Positions 43,036 through 52,424 are shown, numbered from the stretch's first letter. The stretch is 64,000 nucleotides of DNA from CAVPFA01 sp963703655 (GCA_963703655.1 CAVPFA010000005.1:186001-250000), one strand, 5' to 3'. Notes: generated from the sequence alone by a model not told the origin. Program-made: numbers and translations.

Positions 43036-43818
43036 TCACCGAGGCTGTGACCTGGTTGAAGCTGCGAGGCCACCGCTCGGGGTGACCATGGCGCCTCCGT
43101 CGACGACGAGAGTGTGGCCGGTGATCCAGCTCGCGGCGTCCGACGCGAGGAACAGCGCCGCGGTCGCGATGTCGTCGGGCTCTCCGAGTCGTCCGAGCGG
43201 CAGGCGGGCCGCGATCGCAGCTTCGGCGCCCTCCCACAGCGCTCGAGCCAGATGCGTCTTCACCAGGCCGGGAGCGATGGCGTTGACCCTCACCCCCGGA
43301 CCGAGCTCGAAGGCGAGCTGGCGGGTGAGGTGGATCACGGCGGCCTTGGTGACGTTGTACCAACCGATGCCGGGTTCGACCGAGAATCCGCCGATCGACG
43401 CGATATTGATGACGCTGCCTCCGGCTTCGGCCATCGCCGCCCTCCACGCAAGCTGCGTCCAGACGAGGACGGCGTCCTGGTTGACCTGCACCGTCTTGGC
43501 GGCACGCGGCGCGTCGAGATCCATGAGACCACCGAAGTGCGGGCTGGTCCCGGCGTTGTTGACGAGAACGTCGAGGCCGCCGAGGCGCTCGAGGGTTGCT
43601 TGGACGCAGGCCGCGGCCGCGTCAGTGTCACCTACGTTGGCAGCGAACCATGAGACGTCCCCCTCGATCGATCCCGCTGCCTCGGCGAGCGCCTCGGCCT
43701 TGCGCGAGGAGATCATCACCCTCGCCCCAGCCTCTGCAAAACCGGCCGCGATCGCCTTGCCGATACCCCGCGATCCGCCCGTGACGAGCACCACTTTGCC
43801 TGTGAGACCCAGCTCCAT
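43036..43818 (-). CDS. SDR family oxidoreductase
   Basis: 260 residues from ATG 43818. A classical short-chain dehydrogenase. The nucleotide motif is KVVLVTGGSRGIGKAIAAGF, then DVLVNNAGTSPHFGGL. Catalytic Ser is in SVINIASIGGFS, and Tyr-Lys in GIGWYNVTKAAVIHLTRQLA. The end is ITGHTLVVDGGAMVTPSGG. Substrate unknown; resembles fatty-acid or ketone reductases. It is 110 bp upstream of the alcohol dehydrogenase on the same strand, so a shared role in alcohol/ketone metabolism is possible. The open frame beyond 43818 overlaps the divergent DUF255 gene and is rejected. Confidence 0.92.
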   Translation of the reverse strand: MELGLTGKVVLVTGGSRGIGKAIAAGFAEAGARVMISSRKAEALAEAAGSIEGDVSWFAANVGDTDAAAACVQATLERLGGLDVLVNNAGTSPHFGGLMDLDAPRAAKTVQVNQDAVLVWTQLAWRAAMAEAGGSVINIASIGGFSVEPGIGWYNVTKAAVIHLTRQLAFELGPGVRVNAIAPGLVKTHLARALWEGAEAAIAARLPLGRLGEPDDIATAALFLASDAASWITGHTLVVDGGAMVTPSGGLAASTRSQPR

Positions 43819-43881
43819 GGTGAAAGACCATAGATTCCCGAGCGTGGAACCGACCCGATCTCTCCTCGCGGGCAGACGTTG

Positions 43882-45927
43882 GTGAATCTGCTCGGCACTC
43901 AGACAAGCCCGTACCTTCGCCAGCACGCCGGCGACCCCGTCGACTGGTACCCGTGGGGGGAGGAGGCGCTCGCGGCAGCGAAGGAGCTGGACAGGCCGCT
44001 GTTTCTCTCGATCGGGTACTCGTCGTGCCACTGGTGCCACGTGATGGGTCACGAGTCCTTCGCGGACCCCGCCATCGCAGAGGTGATGAACCGCAATTTC
44101 GTGAGCGTCAAGGTCGATCGGGAGGAGCGGCCGGACGTCGACTCGGTCTACATGGAAGCCGTTCAGGCGGCCACCGGTCGGGGCGGCTGGCCGATGAGCG
44201 TCTTCGCTACGCCGGAGGGGCTTCCGTTCCTCGCCGGCACGTACTTCCCCGATCGCCCCCGCCATGGCATGCCGTCGTTCCGCCAGGTGCTCGACGCCGT
44301 CGTCGAAGCCTGGGGCTCACGTCGCGACGAGCTCGCCGAACAGGCACGGGCGCTCTCGGACGCCGTCGCCAACCGCCTCGAGCCCCCTGCACAGCCGGTC
44401 GTCCCGGGGCGAGCCCGTCCGGCATCGGAGGAGCTGAACGACCAGGCCTCGGATCGGCTCGCGTCCATATTCGACCCTCGCGACGGCGGGTTCGGCTCTG
44501 CTCCGAAGTTCCCACAACCGCTGCTGCTCGATCTCCTGCTGCGGACTCATGTCCGTACGCGGGCAGTGGCTGGCCTCGAGATGGTCGAGCTCACGCTCGA
44601 GGCGATGGCCTCTGGCGGCATCTACGACCAACTCGGGGGCGGATTCGCGAGGTACTCGGTCGACGAGCACTGGGACGTTCCCCATTTCGAGAAGATGCTC
44701 TACGACCAGGCGCTGATCTCCAGGGCGTACCTGCACGCCTGGCAATTGAGCGGCGACCCGCGCTGGCTCCAGGTGGTCGACGAGACACTCTCGTACGTTC
44801 TGGGCGAGCTTCGCGACCCGGCGGGCGGGTTGTACTCGGCCGAGGATGCCGACTCCGACGGCGAGGAGGGCACTTACTACCTCTGGTCGCTCGAGGAGAT
44901 GACCGCGGTCCTCGGCCCCGGCCTCGCCTCGGAGGCGGCGGAGTGGTACGGAGTCACCCCCGAGGGGAACTTCGAGGGCCGAACGGTGCTGCACCGCGCT
45001 CGGCGCGGAGACCTTCTGCGGCCACCGTCGATCGAGACGGCGAGGTTGAAGCTCCTCGCCGCACGCGCCCACCGCACACGACCGGGCCTCGACGACAAGG
45101 TCATCACCGAATGGAACGCGATGATGTGCTCGACGCTGGTCCAGGCCGCCGCCGCCACGGGCAGGAGCGAGTGGTCCGACGCCGCCGAGCAGACGGTGCG
45201 GTTCGTGCTCGAGCATCTCCGCCGCGACGACGGCAGGGTGCTGCGATCCTGGTGCAGGGGGCAGGCGGACCTCCCCGGCTACGCGGCCGACTACGCGTGG
45301 CTGGTCGACTGTTGCACTCGTCTCGGCGAGCTCACGGGCGATCCCCTCTGGCTGGCAGAAGCCGTGACGATCGCCCGCCAACTCTTGTCGCTCTTCGCAG
45401 ACGACGAGCGGGGCGGCCTGTACACAACCGGAGACGATGCGGCGCCGCTCGTGGTGAGACCTCGTGACCTCTACGACGGGGTGACGCCGGCGGCGGGCTC
45501 GGTTGCGGCGGTAGCCCTGGCGCGCCTTGGAGCTCTGGTCGGCGACGACTCGCTGGCGGAAGCTGCGGCGCGGATCGTGGAGGCCGTCCGCGGGGCGCTC
45601 GCGGCTGCTCCGTCCGCGTTCCCCGAGTTGCTGCTCGCCGCGTCCTTGCTCGAGGACGGGCCGGTCGAGATCGTCGTCACCGGCGACCGGCCCGACCTGC
45701 TGCGCGCCGCGCGAGTGCGTTTCTCGCCCGGAGTCGTGCTGGTCTGGCGCTCACCCGAGTCCAAAACGACCGTCTCCAGCGGGGCGGCTCCCGAGCTCCA
45801 AGGCTCACTGCTCGAGGGCCGGGAGGACGGCTTCGGGTACGTCTGCCATCGCGGGACCTGCCTCGCCCCGGTCGACAACGTCGAGGACCTGTTGGCCGCC
45901 CTCGACGGCGCCGAGCGACGACGGTGA
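43882..45927 (+). CDS. DUF255 thioredoxin-domain protein (YyaL/SPATA20 type)
   Basis: About 681 residues from GTG 43882 (a TTG lies directly before it at 43879). The N-terminal thioredoxin-like domain is SPYLRQHAGDPVDWYPWGEE, then SIGYSSCHWCHVMGHESFAD with the CxxC motif near residue 50, and VDREERPDVDSVYMEAVQAA. The rest is an (alpha/alpha)6 barrel like N-acylglucosamine epimerases, with GGIYDQLGGGFARYSVDEHW and PHFEKMLYDQALISRAYLHA. Widespread, function unproven; a role in redox or sugar metabolism is only inferred. It overlaps the next gene by 4 bases (GTGA). Confidence 0.92.
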   Translation: MNLLGTQTSPYLRQHAGDPVDWYPWGEEALAAAKELDRPLFLSIGYSSCHWCHVMGHESFADPAIAEVMNRNFVSVKVDREERPDVDSVYMEAVQAATGRGGWPMSVFATPEGLPFLAGTYFPDRPRHGMPSFRQVLDAVVEAWGSRRDELAEQARALSDAVANRLEPPAQPVVPGRARPASEELNDQASDRLASIFDPRDGGFGSAPKFPQPLLLDLLLRTHVRTRAVAGLEMVELTLEAMASGGIYDQLGGGFARYSVDEHWDVPHFEKMLYDQALISRAYLHAWQLSGDPRWLQVVDETLSYVLGELRDPAGGLYSAEDADSDGEEGTYYLWSLEEMTAVLGPGLASEAAEWYGVTPEGNFEGRTVLHRARRGDLLRPPSIETARLKLLAARAHRTRPGLDDKVITEWNAMMCSTLVQAAAATGRSEWSDAAEQTVRFVLEHLRRDDGRVLRSWCRGQADLPGYAADYAWLVDCCTRLGELTGDPLWLAEAVTIARQLLSLFADDERGGLYTTGDDAAPLVVRPRDLYDGVTPAAGSVAAVALARLGALVGDDSLAEAAARIVEAVRGALAAAPSAFPELLLAASLLEDGPVEIVVTGDRPDLLRAARVRFSPGVVLVWRSPESKTTVSSGAAPELQGSLLEGREDGFGYVCHRGTCLAPVDNVEDLLAALDGAERRR

Positions 45928-46676
45928 GCCGGCGGGGCGTGAGGCTCCCGCCGCGCCGGCGACGGGGGACGGGCGCGATTCGGCCAGATCAGCCCGGCGA
46001 CCTGCTCCGATGCGTGTTGCTCGCGGGAGGCCCGGAGTGGGTGGTGGTCGACAGCGCCACGGGTGCACTGGTTCGCAGCCGAGCCTCCGGTTGGCCCGTC
46101 TTCGGCCAGGACACCGCGACCGGCGACCGTTCGTCCTCGGGCGACAGCGTGCGGCCACAGCGCGACAACGCCCGCGCGCTCGAGGTTGTCGACATCGAGC
46201 TCGCGAACGACGACGAACCGCCCGACCCTGCACGGCCGGAAGCCGTCATGATCCGGCACCCCCCTGTGAGAGTGGGCACCCCCCGCCGGCGGCCCGTGCG
46301 CCGTTTGCTTGCGGATCTGCTCCCGGTCGACTCCAAACGACCGCTTCTCGGTTCCCTCGGCCCCTCGATCTCCTACGAGGATCTTGACGGCTCGCGCCCA
46401 TCGGTCGCGGTCGTCGCTCCCGACAGAGCGCCGATCTTCACCTATGGCGAGCAGGGAACGTGGTGCCAGTTCAGTTTCGGCGGCCGCAGGCACCACCTGC
46501 CCGTGGTCGACCTGCGCCTTGTCGAAGCCGAAACGAGAGCCCGCGGCGGGGCACTCGAAGGCGCCACAGTCGCCTCGGCGATCGGGGGCTCGCCCAGGTA
46601 CCTCGTCGTGGGCCTCGGTGCTCCCCGCCGAGGTCAAGCGCCCAAGCTTGTGCTCGCAGTCCTGCCGCGACCCTGA
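45924..46676 (+). CDS. Hypothetical protein coupled to the DUF255 gene
   Basis: 250 residues from GTG 45924, overlapping the upstream stop as GTGA. The N-terminus is Arg-rich, then RCVLLAGGPEWVVVDSATGA and later RRPVRRLLADLLPVDSKRPL, APIFTYGEQGTWCQFSFGGR and IGGSPRYLVVGLGAPRRGQA. No membrane helix, signal peptide or known motif was recognised. Coupling suggests a role with the DUF255 protein. Convergent with the patatin gene (25 bp between ends). Confidence 0.65.
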   Translation: MSRRGVRLPPRRRRGTGAIRPDQPGDLLRCVLLAGGPEWVVVDSATGALVRSRASGWPVFGQDTATGDRSSSGDSVRPQRDNARALEVVDIELANDDEPPDPARPEAVMIRHPPVRVGTPRRRPVRRLLADLLPVDSKRPLLGSLGPSISYEDLDGSRPSVAVVAPDRAPIFTYGEQGTWCQFSFGGRRHHLPVVDLRLVEAETRARGGALEGATVASAIGGSPRYLVVGLGAPRRGQAPKLVLAVLPRP

Positions 46677-46701
46677 CGAAGCCTCTCAGGCTAGGGTGAC
46701 C

Positions 46702-47634
46702 TCAGGCGGCTGCGGCCAGCAGCCCCGAAGCTACCTCCGGCCGTCGGAGCCAGCGGCAGGTCTCGTGGTAGGCGACCTCGGCTACCTGTTCGAGCCCGCG
46801 CCCACGCATCAAGTTGACGCCATGAACCCGGATCGACTCGGGACCCGGCGCGAGCACGACGACCCGAAGCCCGTCCCGACGGGCGCTGGCCACCTCCCCC
46901 GCCAGCTGTCGCGTGATGAGGTGGCGTGCCGTGCGTCTTGCCAGCGACGGCGGCTGCTCGGGGTCGTACGCGAGCGGTGCGACGCAGATCGCCACGTCAC
47001 AGCCTGCGGCGAGGGCAAGGTCCAGGTTCGTGAGTGACCACACGCCGCCGTCGACGAGGACGGTGTCGCCTACGTGCACCGGCGCGTAGACACCCGGGAT
47101 CGCGCACGAGGCGCGCACGGCGTCGGGCAGAGCCAGGTAGGGAGCAGGACGTGCGCTCAGGACGACCCTTCGGCGCTTCACGAGGTCGTAGGCCGTCAGC
47201 CACAGCCCGGCGTCCGGCCAGTGGCGAGGAAGCTCACGATCCAGGATCGAAAGCCCCTCTCCGATCGTGACGAGCCCTGCGGGGAAGGCTCGCCGGAGCA
47301 GACCGGCCGGAGGCACCGAAAGCACCGACGGCACACGCACCAAGGTCCGGGCGAGGATGTAAGCCGACCCGACCGCGTGACGCGCTACCCGAACCGGGTC
47401 GCTAGCGACTGGGCTCGGCGCCGCCTCCTTTAAGTCGCCCGCCCGCCCCATGAGGCGCTCGGTCGTCCATCCCGTCCGTAGGTAGGCGCCGAGGGCGCTC
47501 CCGGCGGAGGTGCCTATGACGACCTCGGCATCCGCGTGCGTAAACCCGGCTTCGCGCTCGAGCGCGCAGAGGACGCCGACATGGTGGGCAGTTCCTACGA
47601 GCCCTCCGGCTCCGAGCACGAGCGCGACTTTCAT
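46702..47634 (-). CDS. Patatin-like phospholipase
   Basis: 310 residues from ATG 47634. A lipid acyl hydrolase with a Ser-Asp dyad. The oxyanion Gly loop is VALVLGAGGLVGTAHHVGVL, the nucleophile elbow VVIGTSAGSALGAYLR (GxSxG) and the catalytic Asp VLVDGGVWSLTNLDLALAAG (DGG). It resembles bacterial patatins of the RssA type. No signal peptide, so probably cytoplasmic or membrane-associated. An in-frame GTG or ATG further upstream (47658) would add eight residues. Confidence 0.9.
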   Translation of the reverse strand: MKVALVLGAGGLVGTAHHVGVLCALEREAGFTHADAEVVIGTSAGSALGAYLRTGWTTERLMGRAGDLKEAAPSPVASDPVRVARHAVGSAYILARTLVRVPSVLSVPPAGLLRRAFPAGLVTIGEGLSILDRELPRHWPDAGLWLTAYDLVKRRRVVLSARPAPYLALPDAVRASCAIPGVYAPVHVGDTVLVDGGVWSLTNLDLALAAGCDVAICVAPLAYDPEQPPSLARRTARHLITRQLAGEVASARRDGLRVVVLAPGPESIRVHGVNLMRGRGLEQVAEVAYHETCRWLRRPEVASGLLAAAA

Positions 47635-47727
47635 GGCCGACAAGTATTGCCCGTCCACCTGCCATATGAGTGGACCGGCCCCGACCGAAGGCCCAGGTCC
47701 GACCAGAAGACGAGGAGGCGGACGACC

Positions 47728-48408
47728 TCAGTGAGGCAGGGCGCTCGCCGCGAGCGCCTCGGCCATGGCCCAGCCGAAGGCCACAAGACTGTCGCGACGC
47801 TCGGTGTCGACAGCGCTGAACAGGTCGGTAAGAGCGTCGAGTTCGCGCGACGGCTTCTGAGGGTCGTAATCGAGGAGGCCGGCCGCGTCGCCGTCGCCTC
47901 TGAGGACGAAAGTTCGGTCGTCGAGCTGGCCGTCCGCACCGAAACGCTTGGCGAGCCGGCGGCCCCAGGCGCGCTCCTCGCCCGTCGCTCGGTGGTCGGT
48001 GCGCGGCACGACGTCCTCGAGACCTGCAAAGGCGCGATAACCGGAGGGCTGGGCGAGCCTCGTCCCGACGAGGACGTCCTCGTCGGGAAACGCGAGCACG
48101 GCGCGACGGTAGAGGTCGTGCATCGCGCCGTTGAGTGCCGCAGTCGCGCTGCGGCCCCGGCTGAAGGCCGCAACCCCGATCAGCAGGCTCGGCGTGCCGC
48201 CGATCCGCTCGAGAGTCGCGAGCGCGTAGCCGCGCAGCTTCCCCTGCTCGCGTACCTGCGTGACGAGCACCCACTCCTCGCGCTGCTTGGACAAGAAGCC
48301 CACTTCCCAGCCGATTCTCTCCCCTGCGAAGAGATCGGCCATCTCAGCGAGCTCCGCGTCCGTCAGCGCCGTGCAATCCTTAGTGGCGACCTCGATCTCG
48401 ATGGCCAT
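47728..48408 (-). CDS. Conserved hypothetical protein, possible GNAT fold
   Basis: 226 residues from ATG 48408. It begins MAIEIEVATKDCTALTDAEL and has LVTQVREQGKLRGYALATLE and DEDVLVGTRLAQPSGYRAFA. The pattern of an N-terminal helix after a strand, followed by a central GYAL strand, resembles acetyltransferases, but the canonical acetyl-CoA loop is not clear. No family name is assigned. It lies between patatin and dnaE, both on the same strand. Confidence 0.65.
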   Translation of the reverse strand: MAIEIEVATKDCTALTDAELAEMADLFAGERIGWEVGFLSKQREEWVLVTQVREQGKLRGYALATLERIGGTPSLLIGVAAFSRGRSATAALNGAMHDLYRRAVLAFPDEDVLVGTRLAQPSGYRAFAGLEDVVPRTDHRATGEERAWGRRLAKRFGADGQLDDRTFVLRGDGDAAGLLDYDPQKPSRELDALTDLFSAVDTERRDSLVAFGWAMAEALAASALPH

Positions 48409-48617
48409 TACCGTCTTTTGCTCCTGTGCGTCGCTCTCACCCCTGCCGCCTGGGCCTGCCTGAGACGCGGCTTGTGACCCCGCCCAGATGGGCCGCTCGT
48501 GGCGACTCCGACTCCGAGCTCCCGACGTGCGCGGCCTGCGCGCGCCTCTCGAGCTCGGACTACCAACAGTCTACGGGATCGGACCGATGACCTGCCAGGT
48601 GGCCCCCGAGCGCCCCC

Positions 48618-51600
48618 TCAGCGTGCGATCGCGGACGTGCCGAGGAGCTCCTTCAGCGCACCGACGAGGCCCCCCCGGGGGTCGACGTTGAACTGAGGAG
48701 GCAGCCTCAGCACCGTCTCACCGACGCGAAGGTGAACGGCGCAGCTGCCGGGATGCTCGCTCACCAGATCCCGGATCTGGCGGACGAGCGTGTCGGTCAG
48801 CGCGTGCAACGGCAGCACGACCTCGACGGGAGGATCGGTGCCGGGGGCGGTGAGCGCCAAGCGCCGGAGGTCCCGACAGATGAGCTTCGGCTGGTCCTCG
48901 CGCAGATCGAGCCTGCCTCGCACGGCCACGATCGCATCCTGCTCGAGCAGGCCCCCGTACTCGAGCATCGTCTTCGGAAAGACCATTACCTCGATCGCGG
49001 CTTGGAGATCCTCGAGCACGAACGTCGCCATGAGCTCGCCGCGACGGGTGTAGCGACGCGCGAGGGCCGTCACGACGCCTCCCGTCGTCACGGGGGTCAT
49101 GTCGGCGCCGCTCGCCGGGCCGATGACGCCGACGATGACGCCGGCCCCTTCCGGGGCGGCGACCGAGTCGAGCAGATCACGGATCGTTAGGTCCGTGACA
49201 CTGCGCAGCGCCTGCTCGAGCCCCATCAGGGGATGGTCGCTGACGTACAGGCCGAGCATCTCCTTCTCGAAGGCGAGACGCTCGGCCTTGTCGAACTCGA
49301 GGTCCGGGATCGGCACCCAGGTGCCGTCGTAGCTCGCCGGCGAGCCACCGCCGGCCGTCGCGTTCTCCGCCTCGTCGTCGAGGACCGAGAAAAGGGTCGC
49401 GATCCCCTGCTCGGACTCGCGTCGCCTGACGAGCGCCCGCTCGATGATCCCTTCGAAAGCCAGGCAGAGCCCCTTTCGTGGGTGGCCGAGCGAGTCGAAC
49501 GCCCCCGCTTTGACGAGCGACTCGACGGCCCGCTTGTTGAGCGCGCTCGGGTCGACCCGTCGGCAGAAGTCGTAGAAGTCGGCGAAAGGGCCGCCGCGCT
49601 CGCGTGCGGCGACGATGTGCTCGACGATGGCTTCGCCGACGTTGCGGACCGCGGAAAGGCCGAAGACGATCACGTCAGGGCGGCTACCGCCAGCCTCCGA
49701 CGTTCCGGCGCGACGTTGGTCGGGGTGCCCGCCAGCCTCCGACGTTCCGGCGCGACGTTGGGCGGGGTCGGGGTGCCCGCCGCGAATCGTCGTGAAATTC
49801 GACGACGAGGCGTTCACGTCCGGCACGCGGACCTCGATGCCGCGGGTGCGGCACTCGGCGAGGTAGACGGCGGTCCTGTCCTTGTCGCCCTTCACCGAGG
49901 AAAGCAGCGCTGCCAGGTACTCGACCGCGTAGTTCGCCTTCAACCAGGCAGTCTGATAGGCGACGAGGCCGTAGCCGTACGCATGAGACTTGTTGAAGGC
50001 GTAGTCGGCAAAGGGCTCGATGATGTCGAACAGCTGCTTGCCGAGCACCTCGTCGTAACCCTGCTGGACGCAGCCCGCGATGAACTTCTTCCGCTCCGCC
50101 GCGATGAGCTCGCGGTTCTTCTTGCCGCATGCCTTGCGGAGATTGTCGGCTTCCTCGAGCGAATAGCCGGAGAAGCGCTGCGCGACGCGCATCACCGACT
50201 CCTGGTAGAGCATGAGGCCGTAGGTGTCCCCGAGGATCGCTTCGACGTCGGGGTGCAGGTACGTGACGGCCTTCCTGCCGTTCTTCAGGTCCGGGTAGTC
50301 GCGGTGCATGTTGGCCGCCATCGGCCCCGGCCGGTACAGCGCTACGAGCGCCGCCACGTCGTCGAAGCTCGTCGGCGCCAGCGAGCGCAGAGTCGAGCGC
50401 ATCGCTGCGCCCTCGAGCTGGAAGACGCCGATCGAGTCGCCCTTTCGCAGCATCTCGAAGGTCGCCTCGTCGTCGAGCGGCACGCCGTCGATGTCGGGGC
50501 GGGAGCCGGTCGCCTGCTCGATCAGATCGAGGGCCATCTCGATGACAGACAGGTTGCGCAGTCCGAGAAAGTCCATCTTCAAAAGGCCAAGGTCCTCGAC
50601 GGCGTGCATCTCGTACTGCGTGACGATCGGGGCGTCGCCCGGTTCGGTACCGGGCTCGGGCTTACGCTGAACGGGGAGGTACTCGGTGAGCGGCTCGTGC
50701 GTGATGACGACGGCCGCGGCGTGGATGCCGTCCTGGCGCCTTAGGCCCTCGAGGCCTTTTGCGACGTCGATCACCAGCCTTGCGTCCGGATCCTTCTCGT
50801 ACATCTCGCGAAGGTCGGCTGCGGCCATGTAGCCGTCCTCGTGACCCTCGACGCGCTCGAGGCAGGCGCTCAATGGAGTGTCCCGGCCCATGACGAGCGG
50901 GGGCATCGCCTTCGCGATCCGGTCGCCGAGCGCATAGGGAAAGCCGAGGACCCGGGCACCGTCGCGAACCGCCGCCCGCGCCTTGATCGTCGAGAAGGTG
51001 ACGATTTGAGCGACGTGATCTGCTCCGTAGCGCTCAGCCACGTACCGGATCATCTCGCCCCTGCGGCGCTCGTCGAAGTCCATGTCGATGTCGGGCATCT
51101 GCTTGCGGCCAGGGTTCAAGAAACGCTCGAAAAGCAGGTCGTAGCGGATCGGGTCCAGATCCACTATGCGCAGGCAGTAGGCGACGCAACAGCCCGCCGC
51201 CGAGCCGCGACCGGGACCGACCCGGATCCCGGATTCGCGCGCGTAGCGGATGATGTCCCAGACCACCAGGAAGTAGGCCGAGAAACCCATCTGGGAGATC
51301 AGTCGCAGCTCGAAATCGAGCCGCTCCGCCACCTCAGGTGGGACCTCCTCGCCGTAACGCAGGCGAGCACCCTCGTACGTCAGATGGGCGAGGTAGCCGG
51401 CGGCCGACTGCTCGTAGGTGTCCGCTCGGAAGTTCTCCGGGATCGGGAACTGGGGAAGCGCCGGCTTGCCGAGCTCGAGGACGACGTTCGCCCTTTCGGC
51501 GACCCAGAGCGTGTTGTCGCACGCCTCGGGCACGTCGCGAAAGAGGTGGCGCATCTCGTGCGCGGTCTTCAGGTAGTGCTCTTGACCCTCGAACTTGAAG

Positions 51601-52361
51601 CGCTTGGGGTCGTGGATCGTGGCGCCCGTCTGCACGCACAGCAGAGCGTCGTGGGCGACGGCGTCTTCCCGCCTGCAGTAATGGCTGTCGTTCGTCGCCA
51701 CGAGGGGGGCGCCGATCGACCGGGCAATCTGGGCGAGGCCAGGGTTGGTCCGCCGCTGTGCGTCGAGGCCGTGGTCCTGCAGCTCGACGAAGAGGTGCTC
51801 CTTTCCGAAGATGTCCTGAAGGCGGGCCGCGAGGGCTCGAGCACCCTCGAAGTCCTCCGACAGCAGGGCTTGGAGGACGACGCCTCCCAGACACCCCGTG
51901 GTCGCGATGAGACCGTTGTGATGACGTTCGAGCAGCTCCCAATCCACCCGAGGCTTGTAGTAGTAGCCCTCGAGAAACGCCGCAGACGACAGCTTGACGA
52001 GGTTCCGATAGCCGGCGGTGGTCTCGGCGAGAAGGGTCAGGTGGTAGTAGAGCTTCTCCCCGCGATCGCCCTCACCGCCAGTGTCGTCGATGCGGCCCCT
52101 CCGAACGGGGCGGTCGTAGCGGGACTGCGCCGCCATGTAGGCCTCGGTGCCGATGATGGGCGTGATGCCACGATCGCGGCACTCCTTGTAGAAGTCGAGG
52201 ACGCCGTACATGTTGCCGTGATCGGTGATGGCCAGGGCGGGCTGGCCGTCCGCAACCGCCGCGGCCACCACTTCGCCGATACGCGCGGCCCCGTCCAGCA
52301 TCGAATATTCGGTGTGGGTGTGCAGGTGGACGAAGGACGGGTCGCCGCCTTCAGTGCTCAT
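48618..52361 (-). CDS. dnaE: DNA polymerase III alpha subunit
   Basis: 1247 residues from ATG 52361 (a TTG at 52376 would add five). The replicative polymerase. The PHP domain begins FVHLHTHTEYSMLDGAARIG. The polymerase active-site Asp motif is RKQMPDIDMDFDERRRGEMI (about residue 425), preceded by VGPGRGSAAGCCVAYCLRIV. FADYAFNKSHAYGYGLVAYQ and the late OB-fold (RRGELMATFVLEDLQAAIEV) complete it. A 42/48-bp tandem repeat at 49689-49778 inserts a duplicated QRRAGTSEAGG segment just before VIVFGLSAVRNVGEAIVEHI, between fingers and tandem helix-hairpin-helix region. DnaA-box-like sites precede the gene. Confidence 0.96.
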   Translation of the reverse strand: MSTEGGDPSFVHLHTHTEYSMLDGAARIGEVVAAAVADGQPALAITDHGNMYGVLDFYKECRDRGITPIIGTEAYMAAQSRYDRPVRRGRIDDTGGEGDRGEKLYYHLTLLAETTAGYRNLVKLSSAAFLEGYYYKPRVDWELLERHHNGLIATTGCLGGVVLQALLSEDFEGARALAARLQDIFGKEHLFVELQDHGLDAQRRTNPGLAQIARSIGAPLVATNDSHYCRREDAVAHDALLCVQTGATIHDPKRFKFEGQEHYLKTAHEMRHLFRDVPEACDNTLWVAERANVVLELGKPALPQFPIPENFRADTYEQSAAGYLAHLTYEGARLRYGEEVPPEVAERLDFELRLISQMGFSAYFLVVWDIIRYARESGIRVGPGRGSAAGCCVAYCLRIVDLDPIRYDLLFERFLNPGRKQMPDIDMDFDERRRGEMIRYVAERYGADHVAQIVTFSTIKARAAVRDGARVLGFPYALGDRIAKAMPPLVMGRDTPLSACLERVEGHEDGYMAAADLREMYEKDPDARLVIDVAKGLEGLRRQDGIHAAAVVITHEPLTEYLPVQRKPEPGTEPGDAPIVTQYEMHAVEDLGLLKMDFLGLRNLSVIEMALDLIEQATGSRPDIDGVPLDDEATFEMLRKGDSIGVFQLEGAAMRSTLRSLAPTSFDDVAALVALYRPGPMAANMHRDYPDLKNGRKAVTYLHPDVEAILGDTYGLMLYQESVMRVAQRFSGYSLEEADNLRKACGKKNRELIAAERKKFIAGCVQQGYDEVLGKQLFDIIEPFADYAFNKSHAYGYGLVAYQTAWLKANYAVEYLAALLSSVKGDKDRTAVYLAECRTRGIEVRVPDVNASSSNFTTIRGGHPDPAQRRAGTSEAGGHPDQRRAGTSEAGGSRPDVIVFGLSAVRNVGEAIVEHIVAARERGGPFADFYDFCRRVDPSALNKRAVESLVKAGAFDSLGHPRKGLCLAFEGIIERALVRRRESEQGIATLFSVLDDEAENATAGGGSPASYDGTWVPIPDLEFDKAERLAFEKEMLGLYVSDHPLMGLEQALRSVTDLTIRDLLDSVAAPEGAGVIVGVIGPASGADMTPVTTGGVVTALARRYTRRGELMATFVLEDLQAAIEVMVFPKTMLEYGGLLEQDAIVAVRGRLDLREDQPKLICRDLRRLALTAPGTDPPVEVVLPLHALTDTLVRQIRDLVSEHPGSCAVHLRVGETVLRLPPQFNVDPRGGLVGALKELLGTSAIAR
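49689..49778. repeat. In-frame tandem repeat inside dnaE
   Basis: gccagcctccgacgttccgg... at 49689-49730 (42 bp) recurs at 49731-49778 (48 bp, with a 6-bp insertion). Both periods are multiples of three, so dnaE stays open. It encodes two QRRAGTSEAGG copies. Confidence 0.75.
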
Positions 52362-52390
52362 GGACGCGTCGGCCAACCCTTACCCACCCT

Positions 52391-52424
52391 CTGTCCACAG
52401 ACTGGATCCACAGCCTGTGGACGA
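52391..52424. promoter_or_regulatory. Cluster of three DnaA-box-like sequences upstream of dnaE
   Basis: CTGTCCACA (52391-52399), GGATCCACA (52404-52412) and, on the minus strand, TCGTCCACA (52416-52424). They match TTGTCCACA/TTATCCACA at 8, 7 and 8 of 9 positions. They lie 30-63 bp upstream of the dnaE ATG, in a gap of about 130 bp. The two outer ones face each other as GTCCACAG and CTGTGGAC. Confidence 0.55.

Noticed and set aside
49689..49778. Intein or inserted domain in dnaE
   Set aside because: The insertion is about 30 residues of low complexity with no splicing motifs.
52391..52424. Replication origin
   Set aside because: Only three imperfect DnaA boxes; no dnaA, dnaN, gyrB or A+T-rich unwinding region nearby.
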